Below, one piece after another: positions 36,881 to 45,408 of a stretch of DNA of 64,000 nucleotides. Each line of letters starts with the position of its first letter. Position 1 is the stretch's first letter. Source of the DNA: Laceyella sacchari (GTDB taxonomy: Bacteria > Bacillota > Bacilli > Thermoactinomycetales > Thermoactinomycetaceae); assembly GCF_004343255.1 (NCBI RefSeq), contig NZ_SMDD01000001.1, positions 1,270,738-1,334,737 on the forward strand, in the 5' to 3' direction. The position numbers and the translations under genes are program-made. The notes under the pieces were generated by a model. It had not been told where the DNA came from and did not search any database. It saw only the letters and a program-made list of their open reading frames with translations.

Positions 36881-37206
36881 TTTTGTTCGGATAACCATTG
36901 AGCCAAGGTGGCTTGATCTTGTTTGCTCACATAGTCTTGTGACGGCATATTGCCTTTTCCCTTTTTAATGATCTGGAGAATCTCATCTTTGTCGTATTTG
37001 GCCCCCACTTTCTTCAATGCTGGGCCAAATCCACCTTGTAAGTTCCCGCCATGGCAGTTGGCACAGTGCCGCTGGTAAATATCTTGCGGCCCTGCTGTTT
37101 CAGTCGTCGACGACGCCCCTTGGCCTGGGGCCTCTGCGTTTTGGCAAGCCGTTGTGGCGAGAAGCAAAACCAAGCACGCCAGAGTGGCGCTTCCAACCTT
37201 GTGCAT
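36877..37206 (-). CDS. Lipoprotein cytochrome c-551 type (CccB-like)
   Basis: 109 residues. Lipoprotein signal peptide with lipobox LATTAC (Cys21) anchors it outside the membrane; CANCH (Cys48, Cys51, His52) binds heme and Met87 (GKGNMPS) is the sixth ligand. It carries electrons to cytochrome c oxidase, as in Bacillus CccB. The linker after Cys21 is Ser/Thr/Gly-rich as in its relatives. Located 17 bases downstream of ctaG, whose product is needed for the oxidase, so an operon is likely. Confidence 0.88.
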   Translation of the reverse strand: MHKVGSATLACLVLLLATTACQNAEAPGQGASSTTETAGPQDIYQRHCANCHGGNLQGGFGPALKKVGAKYDKDEILQIIKKGKGNMPSQDYVSKQDQATLAQWLSEQK

Positions 37207-37223
37207 GCGTTACACCACCACTA

Positions 37224-38081
37224 TCAAGATTCTCTAAGCTTCATCTGGTTCTGTTGTTGCCACTCACGCAATTCAGCTTCATCTTTGGCTCTTTCTTGTC
37301 GAAGCCATTTAAGGAACACCAAGCCGATCGCCGTGATATAAACGATCTCCTGCATGATCTTCATGATGACGCCACCCAGCTGCTGATCGTGAATGGGACT
37401 CATCACCGGAAAGACTTGTGACATCTCCATATAAGATTGGAACAAGACAATGTCAGTGAAAGTAATCATCGCACAAGCCGGAGTGAGCAAAATGCCGTTA
37501 GCGAAGATTAACCCCAATTTGGGAATCGGTTTGATGCGATCCCATTCCGGAATTGGTCCGATGATCGGCCACCACATGCATAATGCTGCAAACAACAAGA
37601 TACCGTGCGATAGGTTGTGCAATAGGTGTTCTTTCATGATCTTGTCAAAAACCACCGGCACGTGATAAAAAGATATCAACCCGTTAAAGAAAAACACAGA
37701 GAATAACGGTTTGGTGAAGAAACGGATGATGCCGCGCACGACTTTCAGTTTGACGACAGGCCGCAATAAGTAAGCAGGCATGCCCAACAGCAGCAAAGGC
37801 GGCACAGCAAAATATAAAAGCGACATTTGCATCATGTGCATGCTGAACAATTCATGCGCCATCAGATTAAGCGGACTTCCCAACGCAAAGAAATAAATAA
37901 TCAATCCGCTGAGAAAACAGAACTTCTTCCATCCGGGCACCGGTTCCGCATCTTTGAAACGCTTTCTAAACGGGCCCGTTAACCAAACGTACAGTATTCC
38001 GATCGCCAGGAATACAAGGTTCAATTTGTAATCCCAGTTGCTCCAATACCCATACACCTGAAAGAACTCTTGACTTGACAT
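37224..38081 (-). CDS. ctaG: Cytochrome c oxidase assembly factor CtaG (caa3-type)
   Basis: 285 residues with about seven membrane segments. The pattern GSPLNLMAHELFSMHMMQMS and HNLSHGILLFAALCMWWPII is the caa3_CtaG family signature with several His and Met that may handle copper. Required for formation of active cytochrome caa3. ATG at 38081 follows GGAGG by 9 bases; the first seven codons of the longer frame lie over that site. Usually it closes the ctaCDEF operon; here it stands apart with cccB. Confidence 0.9.
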   Translation of the reverse strand: MSSQEFFQVYGYWSNWDYKLNLVFLAIGILYVWLTGPFRKRFKDAEPVPGWKKFCFLSGLIIYFFALGSPLNLMAHELFSMHMMQMSLLYFAVPPLLLLGMPAYLLRPVVKLKVVRGIIRFFTKPLFSVFFFNGLISFYHVPVVFDKIMKEHLLHNLSHGILLFAALCMWWPIIGPIPEWDRIKPIPKLGLIFANGILLTPACAMITFTDIVLFQSYMEMSQVFPVMSPIHDQQLGGVIMKIMQEIVYITAIGLVFLKWLRQERAKDEAELREWQQQNQMKLRES

Positions 38082-38556
38082 GGAACAAAACCTCCGTCCC
38101 AATCATATTCAATGCCATCATACCATATCTTGACCGGTTTCGCCTTTTTGCAAAATGTGAAGGTGATGTGACTAAAGCCAAAAGATTCAAGAATATATTT
38201 CAGTTAAGATGCCAATCATCCCATCTGCATATTCATGTTTAACATGTTCCATCACTCCAAAAGCAAATGGGGAGGCGTGTTAATGATCCCATGTATCATG
38301 ATCAGAACCCACATATTTCGATACCGACTGACTCCAGAGATATCTTAAAAAAAAGCCCGTCCCCCCTTGATTGACAATAACCATTGTGACATCTGCCAGC
38401 AAATATCAGCCTCAAACAAAAACATGGCGGATTGAATCACAAGTTGCTGTTTAGGTTTGATTAGATTCCAATATTTGTCCATCAGTTCTACATTCCCTTG
38501 GAAAATGCAATAACCCAGCGAATTACTACATTCTGGCATCTGAAGGAGACTTGTCC
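38082..38556. other. Gene-poor interval
   Basis: 475 bases without a supported gene. A minus frame (38345-38539) has no ribosome binding site. A 21-codon plus frame (38283-38348) has GGGGAGG upstream but no other support. The left boundary of the decayed region. Confidence 0.35.
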
Positions 38557-38748
38557 ATGTTCAAGTGGATGTCTTGTAGCCATTCTATCCTTAAGCAATC
38601 GCGGATTGTCACTTCCGAGCATCGGGAGGCTGCTCTAAAATTTCTCGCTCTTCTTCGGCACGAAGTTGACCTGTCACCTGAATTGCATGTAGCTCAGAAT
38701 TATGGGGTATCACGCATGCGTGAGGGTCAAGAAAAAATAAAAAGTTGA
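38557..38748 (+). CDS. Small protein of unknown function (63 aa)
   Basis: MFKWMSCSHSILKQSRIVTS, EHREAALKFLALLRHEVDLS and YGVSRMREGQEKIKS: mainly helical, basic, no recognised family. AAGGAG lies 8 bases before the ATG at 38557, which supports translation. Neighbours are degraded sequence, so it may also be the surviving end of a lost gene. Confidence 0.4.
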   Translation: MFKWMSCSHSILKQSRIVTSEHREAALKFLALLRHEVDLSPELHVAQNYGVSRMREGQEKIKS

Positions 38749-38804
38749 CTTCTATATAGAGAAAGGGTTATTTGATGCTGATTGAGTTTTATTTTTAAAT
38801 TTGT

Positions 38805-38829
38805 TTTGTTTGTGTAGCAAACTTGTTTA
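38805..38829 (+). repeat. Three-half-site motif, copy 1
   Basis: GTTTG-tgtag-CAAAC-tt-GTTTA preceded by TTT. Same spacing and orientation as copies at 41450, 42723 and 46672. Confidence 0.65.
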
Positions 38830-39197
38830 CGTTAATGGAAATATGAGCGCTTTTTATTACGATTAAGCTTTCTATAACAGATCTCGGCCGTCTAATACCC
38901 TAATTCAACTCAAACATGCATTGCCTAGCAGATGGATGCTACGCCCCCTACCCCCGCGATGAAAGCCACTGCATTCCTGCATATCCCTTTCTAATTGAAG
39001 CCGTATGTACAGATCGTTTATCTCAAGCCTTAATAAGATTGACCCTCAATTATCCATTTCTCTATACCATAATCGCGGAGTAGTTGTGGTTAGTTCGAAA
39101 ATTTAGCTTTCATCCATCTATTCTGCAACATATTCTACTTGTTTCTCAGTTATCGATATAGGATATTGACAAGGAGCGCCATGTACCTTGATTGTCG

Positions 39198-39827
39198 TCA
39201 GATATAGCTACTCTTTTTCGTAGGTAATCTGTAACTCTCGATTTGAGTTCTCCGTTTGATAGGTTCAAGCAAATGATAAATCGTTGCTTCATTTAAATCC
39301 AATTGCCGAATTCCCTCTGAAATCTTGATAGGAACGCCGAAAAGCACTTTTTGGCTATCCAAAGTCACAGGAGTAAAACTAAGATTACGTAGTACAATAA
39401 CTGTTAAACTATCATCTACAAATCAAAGACTGTCACCGCAGAAGCCATTAATATCTCCATAATGGCTTATACAACTCTGCTTTTTACCACCAATCCCAAT
39501 CTGTTGAGTGGCCCATCCGTAACCATAATTTTGCTGATAAGGAGAAATACATGGAGCAAAGAGATTCGTCTGAAATAAATACCGGATGAATTAATATGTT
39601 TACCATTGAGGAAGCCAGGAAGGTAACGATCGATAGTATCCTGTACGGAAAGAGCTCCCTGTTCTTGCAATTGCAAAATGGCAGTTGCTGTAAACCCTTT
39701 TAGTGATTGAGCCGATTCGATATTTTGTTTGCGGAGTATTAGGAACATTATTTTCCACATTTGCCAAGCCATATCCCTGGCATATTAAAACTTCACCCTC
39801 ATTCCCTTTCCAGACATACGCCATCAC
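39198..39827 (-). pseudogene. Broken class C-type serine hydrolase
   Basis: Reading the minus strand across frames gives a recognisable beta-lactamase-family (class C/AmpC-like) serine hydrolase: GYGLANVENNVPNTPQTKYR, GSITK (the SxxK active site), then after a frameshift FTATAILQLQEQGALSVQDT and RYLPGFLNG, then a jump to SPYQQNYGYGWATQQIGIGG, SHYGDINGF and DDSLTVIVLRNLSF with VLFGVPIKISEGIRQLDLNE. One extra A right after the SxxK Lys codon, a central deletion that removes the YxN motif, and stops near 39433 and the end destroy it. Confidence 0.8.
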
Positions 39828-39988
39828 AAGACTCTCATCACCCTAAATTTAAAACTAAGGTTGGAAGGGAAGCGAAAGAGTTAAAAATAGACGAAAAATA
39901 GTAATTATTTGTATTGTTTCTATTTTACTTCATTATAATTTATGATATATTCATAATATAATTAAATTTATGAAAAGGAGGCCTGAGG

Positions 39989-40435
39989 ATGAATTTAAAA
40001 CGTGTTAGTCTCTGTCTATTGGCATTGGCTTGCGCTTTAATCATTCCATTCACAACCGCCTCTGCCAGCGAAGTGGGCCAAAAGGGTTTGGTCGTTCCCA
40101 AGTCAACTGTGTTGAGTGGAAACGGAGCATCCACTTATGGACCTGGGGAATGGGATTATGTGGGATCTTCCACCTTCACCTATTCCAGCGCATACGCGTA
40201 TTCTGGTGGAGGGGACTTTATGGTTTGCCTCGCATCTGGCCCATCCACCACATATTATTTATATGAATATGATCCAAACAACGCAGATGAATTTGTGGGA
40301 TATGTATACTTAAGTGCCGGTCAATGTGGTGTTTTCCGCGGTATTGGCGGTTATGTGGATGGAGACAACAAAAAGGCTGAATTTTATGTCGAAAAGGACG
40401 TCGGTGGAACCGCAACAGTCGATTTCTGGGATTGA
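39989..40435 (+). CDS. Secreted protein of unknown function (148 aa)
   Basis: Signal peptide MNLKRVSLCLLALACALIIP ending FTTASASE, then a mature chain of about 120 residues that is rich in Gly, Ser, Thr and Tyr (YVGSSTFTYSSAYAYSGGGD, SGPSTTYYLYEYDP) and poor in Lys/Arg, with two cysteines (MVCLAS, AGQCGVF) likely disulfide-bonded. It looks like a small extracellular beta-sandwich. AAAAGGAGG precedes the ATG; a 15-bp terminator follows, so it is a single gene. Convergent with nucB. No family recognised. Confidence 0.75.
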   Translation: MNLKRVSLCLLALACALIIPFTTASASEVGQKGLVVPKSTVLSGNGASTYGPGEWDYVGSSTFTYSSAYAYSGGGDFMVCLASGPSTTYYLYEYDPNNADEFVGYVYLSAGQCGVFRGIGGYVDGDNKKAEFYVEKDVGGTATVDFWD

Positions 40436-40446
40436 TTAAATAAAAT

Positions 40447-40482
40447 AAAGGGAAGAGAGAAAGGTTCTCTCTTCCCCTTTAT
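40447..40482 (+). terminator. Terminator
   Basis: AAAGGGAAGAGAGAA / TTCTCTCTTCCCCTTT, 15-bp stem with 3-base loop and T tail. Confidence 0.85.
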
Positions 40483-40561
40483 TTTGAAGATTTCTTAAGA
40501 TTAAATTCCAGAAACACAGGTCACGGCAGATTGTATAGCGCGGGTCTTATTCTGCCTTATA

Positions 40562-40975
40562 TTACTGAACGATAAACTTTACACGTGTTCCGTCTGGATA
40601 CGGCTCCAATTGATTTCCTACCCATGCACCAGCGCCACGGTTATCCGAAGGGGAAATGTAGCGCACATCAGCTCCAGCACCGCCCTCAAGACACATGGCC
40701 ATTGGCCATTCATCGCGATCATATCCACTCTTTGGAGGATATGGAGCTAAAGATTCTTTTCTTCTTTCATCCGCTCCATCACGATCAATGGTACAGATAG
40801 AAGAATGTCCTGCGGCAATCGCATCACGAATGTGATCTCCTGTTTCAGGGTATCGACTGAAAGGAAAGTACAAGACTACATCATAGGAAGTGGCAGCCAT
40901 AACAGGTACTGCCGATGTGATAATAAAAGAACAAACAACCATAAGAGCAAAGAGCGCACCGTAAACTTTTTTCAT
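40562..40975 (-). CDS. nucB: Sporulation-associated extracellular nuclease NucB
   Basis: 137 residues. Signal peptide (about 1-28, ending PVMAA) then the NucB core: [55 protein letters not shown] and [13 protein letters not shown]. NucB is a secreted DNase expressed by the mother cell and used against extracellular DNA and biofilms. The motif DGADxRR and the DRDEWPxAxCxEGG segment hold the catalytic acids. The ATG at 40975 follows GGGAGG by 6-7 bases; the longer frame is not conserved. Confidence 0.95.
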   Translation of the reverse strand: MKKVYGALFALMVVCSFIITSAVPVMAATSYDVVLYFPFSRYPETGDHIRDAIAAGHSSICTIDRDGADERRKESLAPYPPKSGYDRDEWPMAMCLEGGAGADVRYISPSDNRGAGAWVGNQLEPYPDGTRVKFIVQ

Positions 40976-41233
40976 GATGTAACCTCCCAAGATGTGATAA
41001 ACGACGCACACCCTGAAATTTCTTCATATAGACAACGAATCCTTTTGAAAATAATTTAATTTATTGTAAATAAGAAATAAAATCATTTATTAAAAACAAA
41101 AAACGCCTGAATGGCGTTCTATAAGTTGAAAGAAGGTAAAGTAACATCCTATTGACTTGGGAGAGGAACTGACCGCATAAGCGTTACAAATATATGAGTC
41201 ATTTAAAAGGGGAAAAAGCCTGAAATCAGTGAC

Positions 41234-41371
41234 ATGAAACATGAAGACTTGATGCAGGAATTTGATGAAGTGCCTGACGTGAAAGAGTTCGCGAATTTCT
41301 TAACCGGTGAAGAGGTTGTACATCTCCCTGTTCTTGCAATTGCAAAATGGCAGATGCTACAAACCCTTTAG
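41234..41371 (+). pseudogene. Chimeric remnant frame
   Basis: MKHEDLMQEFDEVPDVKEFA then NFLTGEEV comes from an unrecognised acidic protein; from about 41320 the frame runs antisense through a serine hydrolase fragment and stops. Not a functional gene. Confidence 0.5.
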
Positions 41372-41380
41372 TGATTGAGC
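41326..41380 (-). pseudogene. Second serine hydrolase active-site fragment
   Basis: The minus strand reads SITKGFVASAILQLQEQG, the SxxK block of the same family as the pseudogene at 39198-39827. The 55 bases are near identical to 39656-39712, but without the extra A that shifts the frame there. It is all that remains of a paralogue. Confidence 0.7.
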
Positions 41381-41449
41381 GTTGCACGAACACCGGTATG
41401 GATCTGTTTGCTATTCATTATCCCTTTTGATTTCTTGAATAAATGCATT

Positions 41450-41474
41450 TTTGTTTGTATGGCAAACTTGTTTA
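41450..41474 (+). repeat. Three-half-site motif, copy 2
   Basis: GTTTG-tatgg-CAAAC-tt-GTTTA. A TTGAAT at 41434 lies 17 bases upstream of TATGGC, promoter-like. Confidence 0.65.
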
Positions 41475-41642
41475 TATATTAGTACACGTACGATAGGCAC
41501 TCTATGGCCAAAACCAAAAGTGACGCAGAATACTACCTACGTCACTACTTGTAGATGGAGATTCATCATCCGCTGACTGGGAAAACTGTTGGTCGTCATA
41601 AGAAAAAACAAGGAACATTAAGGATTAGATAGTTAAAGAATA

Positions 41643-41678
41643 AAAAAGACTATCTCACAAAAGGAGATAGTCTTTTTC
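41643..41678. terminator. Bidirectional terminator
   Basis: AAAAAGACTATCTC / GAGATAGTCTTTTT, 14-bp stem, after the Nif3-like gene on the minus strand. Confidence 0.85.
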
Positions 41679-41707
41679 ATCGTTTCTCTGTCACGTGTCA
41701 TCATTGC

Positions 41708-42610
41708 TTATCTCCACCATTTATCTTGTGGTAACAGAATACAGTGTATATCAAAGTGCTTCTCTAACCAGTTTTTCATTTGTGTTTTCTTGACTAAAAA
41801 CTCAGATGCCGCGTGGGAGACACCGATCAACGACATCGAAGTTTGATTAACGTATTCCATCATCTGTTGATATCTCTGCCGACCATAATCATTATCGATA
41901 TGACAATGAACTTCTCCAGTGATATATGCTTGGGCTCCTTTTTCCTCTGCTTCTTTCATAGCACTGACTTTATCTCCACATCCAGCCACAATGGCAATCC
42001 GATTGATTTTACTCAAGTGCCTTCCCTCAAAATCCACATAAGGAATATCGAAGATCTGTAATGACTTGCGAATGAGTGCCTCTGTGTTTGTCTCGGGTAT
42101 TTCACAAATCAAGCCACATTCTTCGAAAAATGAATCAACCACCGTTGCATGGAAGGCTTCTGCGATTGATATACTTGTTCCTACCTTTTTATTAACATCC
42201 ATGGGCATATGACAAGTATAGATGGATAATTTCTTTTCACGAACAGCGTCGATAAAATGCTCCTTAATAGGAACAAATCCTTTTCCCCATGCCCCCCTTG
42301 GATCTCCACATTCCATAAACAGTGGATGATGCATAAACAGCAAATCCCCTTCTTGAGATTGATCCAGGAACTTGGTTAAGACATCATCGGTTGGAAACAC
42401 GGCCAAAAATACATTGCTAACTTCTTCAGCACCTTCTAGCATCAAGCCATTAAATTGTTGTGTGAATTTATGATGAAATACATTTCTCCAATCAAATCCA
42501 ATCGGATCATAAACCATGGGAATAAATCGACTAAACGCAGGATCACTACCAAAGCGGTCTAGTTGAAACAGTTCATCAAGCTTCTTCTCTAACATTGACA
42601 AATTTATCAT
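41708..42610 (-). CDS. Nif3-like dinuclear metal center protein
   Basis: 300 residues. Nif3/YqfO pattern: MLEGAEEVSNVFLAVFPTDD, MHHPLF (His-His), YTCHMPMDV (His), IAIVAGCGDKVS, YITGEVHCHID (Glu, His) and ISHAASE (His, Glu). Forms hexameric toroids with two metals per subunit; the family is linked to GTP cyclohydrolase I type 2 annotation and to iron or metal homeostasis, without agreed activity. ATG at 42610 lies 8 bases after AGGGGAG; the frame extends 33 codons upstream without conservation. Single gene. Confidence 0.82.
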   Translation of the reverse strand: MINLSMLEKKLDELFQLDRFGSDPAFSRFIPMVYDPIGFDWRNVFHHKFTQQFNGLMLEGAEEVSNVFLAVFPTDDVLTKFLDQSQEGDLLFMHHPLFMECGDPRGAWGKGFVPIKEHFIDAVREKKLSIYTCHMPMDVNKKVGTSISIAEAFHATVVDSFFEECGLICEIPETNTEALIRKSLQIFDIPYVDFEGRHLSKINRIAIVAGCGDKVSAMKEAEEKGAQAYITGEVHCHIDNDYGRQRYQQMMEYVNQTSMSLIGVSHAASEFLVKKTQMKNWLEKHFDIHCILLPQDKWWR

Positions 42611-42722
42611 TTCCCTCTCTCCCCTCTGTCCGTTTGCATGGCACAGGACAAATAAATAGATCTGACTTATCCAATAAGAAATACTATTTTGATATCCTAC
42701 CATAAACATTTACTGGTTGGCA

Positions 42723-42747
42723 TATGTTTGTGCTACAAACTTGTTTG
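42723..42747 (+). repeat. Three-half-site motif, copy 3
   Basis: GTTTG-tgcta-CAAAC-tt-GTTTG. Lies in the 313-base gap between the divergent Nif3-like gene and the flavodoxin-like reductase, about 175 bases before the latter. The gap holds no other feature apart from a CTCTTT repeat near 42775-42796. Confidence 0.65.
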
Positions 42748-42923
42748 ATTATTATTCATGCTTAGTTATCATCTTTCTCTTTCTCTTTCTCTTTCAATTG
42801 ATGAGTCAACTTAAGATACAATACTCACCTTTTGGTAAGTACCTGTAATAAAAGTGCATACTTACATATCTATAGTCATCATCTTATACTCAAATTGAAA
42901 TATCCTTGAAGGAGGAACCACTG

Positions 42924-43451
42924 ATGAAAACACTGGTTATTGTCTCTCACCCAAACATAGAAACATCGGTCATTAATAAGCGGTGGGTAGAAGAGCTAAG
43001 TAAATATCCAGAAAAATATACAATTCACAACTTGACCAAAGTTTACCCTGATGGGAACATCGACGTGCAAAAAGAACAAAAGTTGGTTGAGTCACATGGC
43101 AATCTTATTTTACAATTCCCAATCTATTGGTTTAATTGCCCTCCTCTCCTGAAAAAGTGGTTAGACGATGTTTTAACTTATGGATGGGCCTATGGCTCAA
43201 ATGGAGATAAATTCAAAAATCGTAAGGTTGCTTTAGGTGTGACAGCAGGGATTAAAAAAGAGGATTACAGCAAAAATGGACGATATCAGTATACACTTGA
43301 TGAAGTGTTGGTTCCATTTGAAATGACTTTTAAGTATTGCAATGCAGATTACCGCTCGTTTTTTGCGTTTTATGGCGAAGAACACAAGCCGTCTGCAAGC
43401 GAAGTATCAAAAAGCGCCCAGGAATATGTGAATTTTATCGACCAGATCTAA
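42924..43451 (+). CDS. NAD(P)H-dependent oxidoreductase (KefF/MdaB/YwrO flavodoxin_2 type)
   Basis: 175 residues. MKTLVIVSHPNIETSVINKR is the family start; LILQFPIYWFNCPPLLKKWL and TAGIKKEDY carry the FMN site. Two-electron reduction of quinones, protecting against electrophiles, is the usual role. AAGGAGG lies 8 bases before the ATG at 42924. Convergent with the HxlR gene; a motif copy lies 175 bases upstream. Confidence 0.87.
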   Translation: MKTLVIVSHPNIETSVINKRWVEELSKYPEKYTIHNLTKVYPDGNIDVQKEQKLVESHGNLILQFPIYWFNCPPLLKKWLDDVLTYGWAYGSNGDKFKNRKVALGVTAGIKKEDYSKNGRYQYTLDEVLVPFEMTFKYCNADYRSFFAFYGEEHKPSASEVSKSAQEYVNFIDQI

Positions 43452-43516
43452 CACGCAAAAAGGAAGTATCACCTGGTTATGGGGATACTTCTTTTTATTT
43501 AAACAACTCGCCATAC

Positions 43517-43876
43517 CTACCGTTCTCTGGTTTCGGCCTTTGGCAATCTGTTTTTTTCTCCCCACTCACACATCATATTTAACAAGGGAATCAGCGAACG
43601 GCCTCGTTCAGACAAGGAATATTCAACTCTTGGGGGGATTTGGGGAAATTCTTTGCGAATGATCAGGCCGTCTGCCTCCAACTCTTTTAACATCACACTT
43701 AACGTCTTAAAGGAAATGTTGCCAATACTCCGCTTCAGCTCATTGTGACGCATCACCTTATTCTCAGACAGCCAATATAAAATAATCATTTTATATTTGC
43801 CGCCGATTAAGGACAATGTATATCCAAAGCCCGTATCTGTCGGCTCCACTCCAGTCGGAACACAGGTTTTGCGCAT
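43517..43876 (-). CDS. HxlR/DUF24 family regulator
   Basis: 119 residues. One winged helix: YTLSLIGGKYKMIILYWL, NELKRSIGNISFKTLSVMLK, EADGLIIRKEFPQIPPRVEY and SLSERGRSLIPLLNMMCEWG. A Cys at position 5 (MRKTC) resembles the redox Cys of YodB/HypR, which sense quinones and aldehydes. Downstream of the VOC gene and convergent to the reductase, so a stress-response cluster is plausible. GAAGGAGAG before the ATG. Confidence 0.88.
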   Translation of the reverse strand: MRKTCVPTGVEPTDTGFGYTLSLIGGKYKMIILYWLSENKVMRHNELKRSIGNISFKTLSVMLKELEADGLIIRKEFPQIPPRVEYSLSERGRSLIPLLNMMCEWGEKNRLPKAETRER

Positions 43877-43900
43877 GATCTACACTCTCCTTCAAGTATT

Positions 43901-44320
43901 TCAAATCTCCCACTGCGGATTCCAGACCACTTCCCACAGATGCCCATCAGGATCTTGAAAGTAACCTGCGTACCCGCCCCAAAAGGTATCATGCGCTGGG
44001 GTTGTAATGGTCGCACCCGCTTGTTTTGCCTGATCCATTACTTGATCCACTTCTTCTTTGCTTCCCACATTATGTCCAAGGGTAAACTCAACCGGGCTGG
44101 ACGCAGTCAGTGGAACGTTTGCATCATGAGCAATATTTTTGCGCTGCCAAATCGCAAGCTTCAACCCTGATTGCAAGTCAAAAAATGCCACTGCGCCGTG
44201 CTCATGTTCTGCCCCGATGATGCCTTCTGTGGAAAATCCCAACCCATCACGATAAAATGCCAATGACTTTTCCAAATCATCCACGCCTAGGGTAATTACT
44301 GTGATACGTGGCTTCAACAC
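43901..44320 (-). CDS. VOC superfamily (glyoxalase-like) protein
   Basis: 139 residues. Two beta-alpha-beta-beta-beta modules: VITLGVDDLEKSLAFYRDGL and GLGF, then GATITTPAHDTFWGGYAGYF and QDPDGHLWEVVWNP. The metal-binding pattern in QDPDGHLWEV (Glu) and an N-terminal Val-Asp in place of His are typical of the non-glyoxalase VOC branch. Detoxification or resistance is the usual role. TTG start at 44320 with AAAGGA 8 bases upstream. Same transcript as the HxlR gene (24-base gap). Confidence 0.85.
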   Translation of the reverse strand: MLKPRITVITLGVDDLEKSLAFYRDGLGFSTEGIIGAEHEHGAVAFFDLQSGLKLAIWQRKNIAHDANVPLTASSPVEFTLGHNVGSKEEVDQVMDQAKQAGATITTPAHDTFWGGYAGYFQDPDGHLWEVVWNPQWEI

Positions 44321-44348
44321 ACATCATTCCTTTGTCGATGAATTTGAT

Positions 44349-45203
44349 TCAAGACCCGTTATAAATCCAGTTAATTAACGTCGTGTCAAAAGTAGTGGGC
44401 TCTTCATACATGGGGTAGTGCCCGCTTTGTTCGAAAACGACTTTCTTCACATTCGCAAACCCTTCGTCAACAGGATCCCACAACGAGACAGGACCCACCA
44501 GATAATCAAATCTACCCAGACCGACAAATACAGGTTTGTCAAATGCTGCCAACGCATCAATCATATTCAGCCGCGCAAAAGCTTCCCCCCATAAATGGTC
44601 GATGATCGGCATGTTTGTGCGCACCCCTTCCCACATGGAAGTTGCATCAATGGTGTAATCGAAAAAACTGTGGGCGCCCATGCGGATGCACATGTGAGCG
44701 AACCGTCTCTCCGGCTCTTTTTCAATATCGCCCGCTAATAATGCGATGTCTTCTTCAAACTTTCTTTTTCTGTCCGGACTTGCCGTTTCCTCAAAGAAAG
44801 CCATGCTTTGCGCTTGCCGTTCAGGGCTGTTGGTAGGAGCTGAATTGAGCAAAACCACCTTCCGCACATTGGACGGGTATTTTTTGGCGTATTCCAACGC
44901 GAGAAAGGCATGCCCTGAATGGCCAAGGATGACAACATCTTCAATCTGAAGTGTTTCTCTCATCTTCTCTATATCATCCAAAATGCGCTCCAATCTATAA
45001 TCCTCCGGCTTGAAAGATTGTGAAGTCGACTTGGCAAATCCCTTGTGGTCAATGAATATGAGCTTCAACGCTTGCTTTATCTTTTTTGAAAACAATCGCG
45101 GATAATAAATCTTGCTACCGACAACCAATACCGGCACCCCTTCTCCCTCAATTTGGTATGCCAGTTCAAACCCGTCAATTGATATAACGCCTTGACACCC
45201 CAT
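44349..45203 (-). CDS. Alpha/beta hydrolase
   Basis: 284 residues. Nucleophile elbow VVILGHSGHAFLALEYA (Ser in GHSGH), oxyanion side FIDHKGFAKS, acid FVGLGRFDYLVGP (Asp) and His in FEQSGHYPMYEEP. Substrate unknown; the domain is of the proline iminopeptidase/haloalkane-type family. ATG at 45203 follows GGAGAC by 9 bases. It is 28 bases upstream of the VOC gene, so the cluster hydrolase-VOC-HxlR may be one transcript of a detoxification module. Confidence 0.83.
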   Translation of the reverse strand: MGCQGVISIDGFELAYQIEGEGVPVLVVGSKIYYPRLFSKKIKQALKLIFIDHKGFAKSTSQSFKPEDYRLERILDDIEKMRETLQIEDVVILGHSGHAFLALEYAKKYPSNVRKVVLLNSAPTNSPERQAQSMAFFEETASPDRKRKFEEDIALLAGDIEKEPERRFAHMCIRMGAHSFFDYTIDATSMWEGVRTNMPIIDHLWGEAFARLNMIDALAAFDKPVFVGLGRFDYLVGPVSLWDPVDEGFANVKKVVFEQSGHYPMYEEPTTFDTTLINWIYNGS

Positions 45204-45408
45204 ATCAGCAGTCTCCTTCCTTGTTTGTTTCTTCGGTTGCATATCTGATATCGAGCTTGCTTACATGCTCATTCTACTACACTCACTAGTGAAAAATAAG
45301 TGATGGTGAAACGGACCATCAATCAGATTTAGCTCGCCGTTGCAAAATAACAGACGTTATTATATTATGTTTATGTATAAAACAAACGATAAGGAGTTTC
45401 GTTTATAA

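Larger units (their letters stand above)
41012..41707. other. Decayed region with chimeric remnants
   Basis: Between nucB and the Nif3-like gene. Contains the chimeric frame 41234-41371, a second serine hydrolase fragment (41326-41380), motif copy 2, and a trace near 41520-41630 that reads YYLRHYL, stop, MEIHHPLTGKTVGRHKKKQG, suggesting a vanished gene. No intact gene. Confidence 0.5.

Noticed and set aside
38345-38539. 64-codon minus-strand frame
   Set aside because: Weak start signal, begins beside a poly-A run, and no family resemblance; treated as noncoding gap.
42769-42800. CTCTTT repeats near 42775
   Set aside because: Three short tandem units, a plain simple-sequence tract, not a CRISPR or regulatory array.
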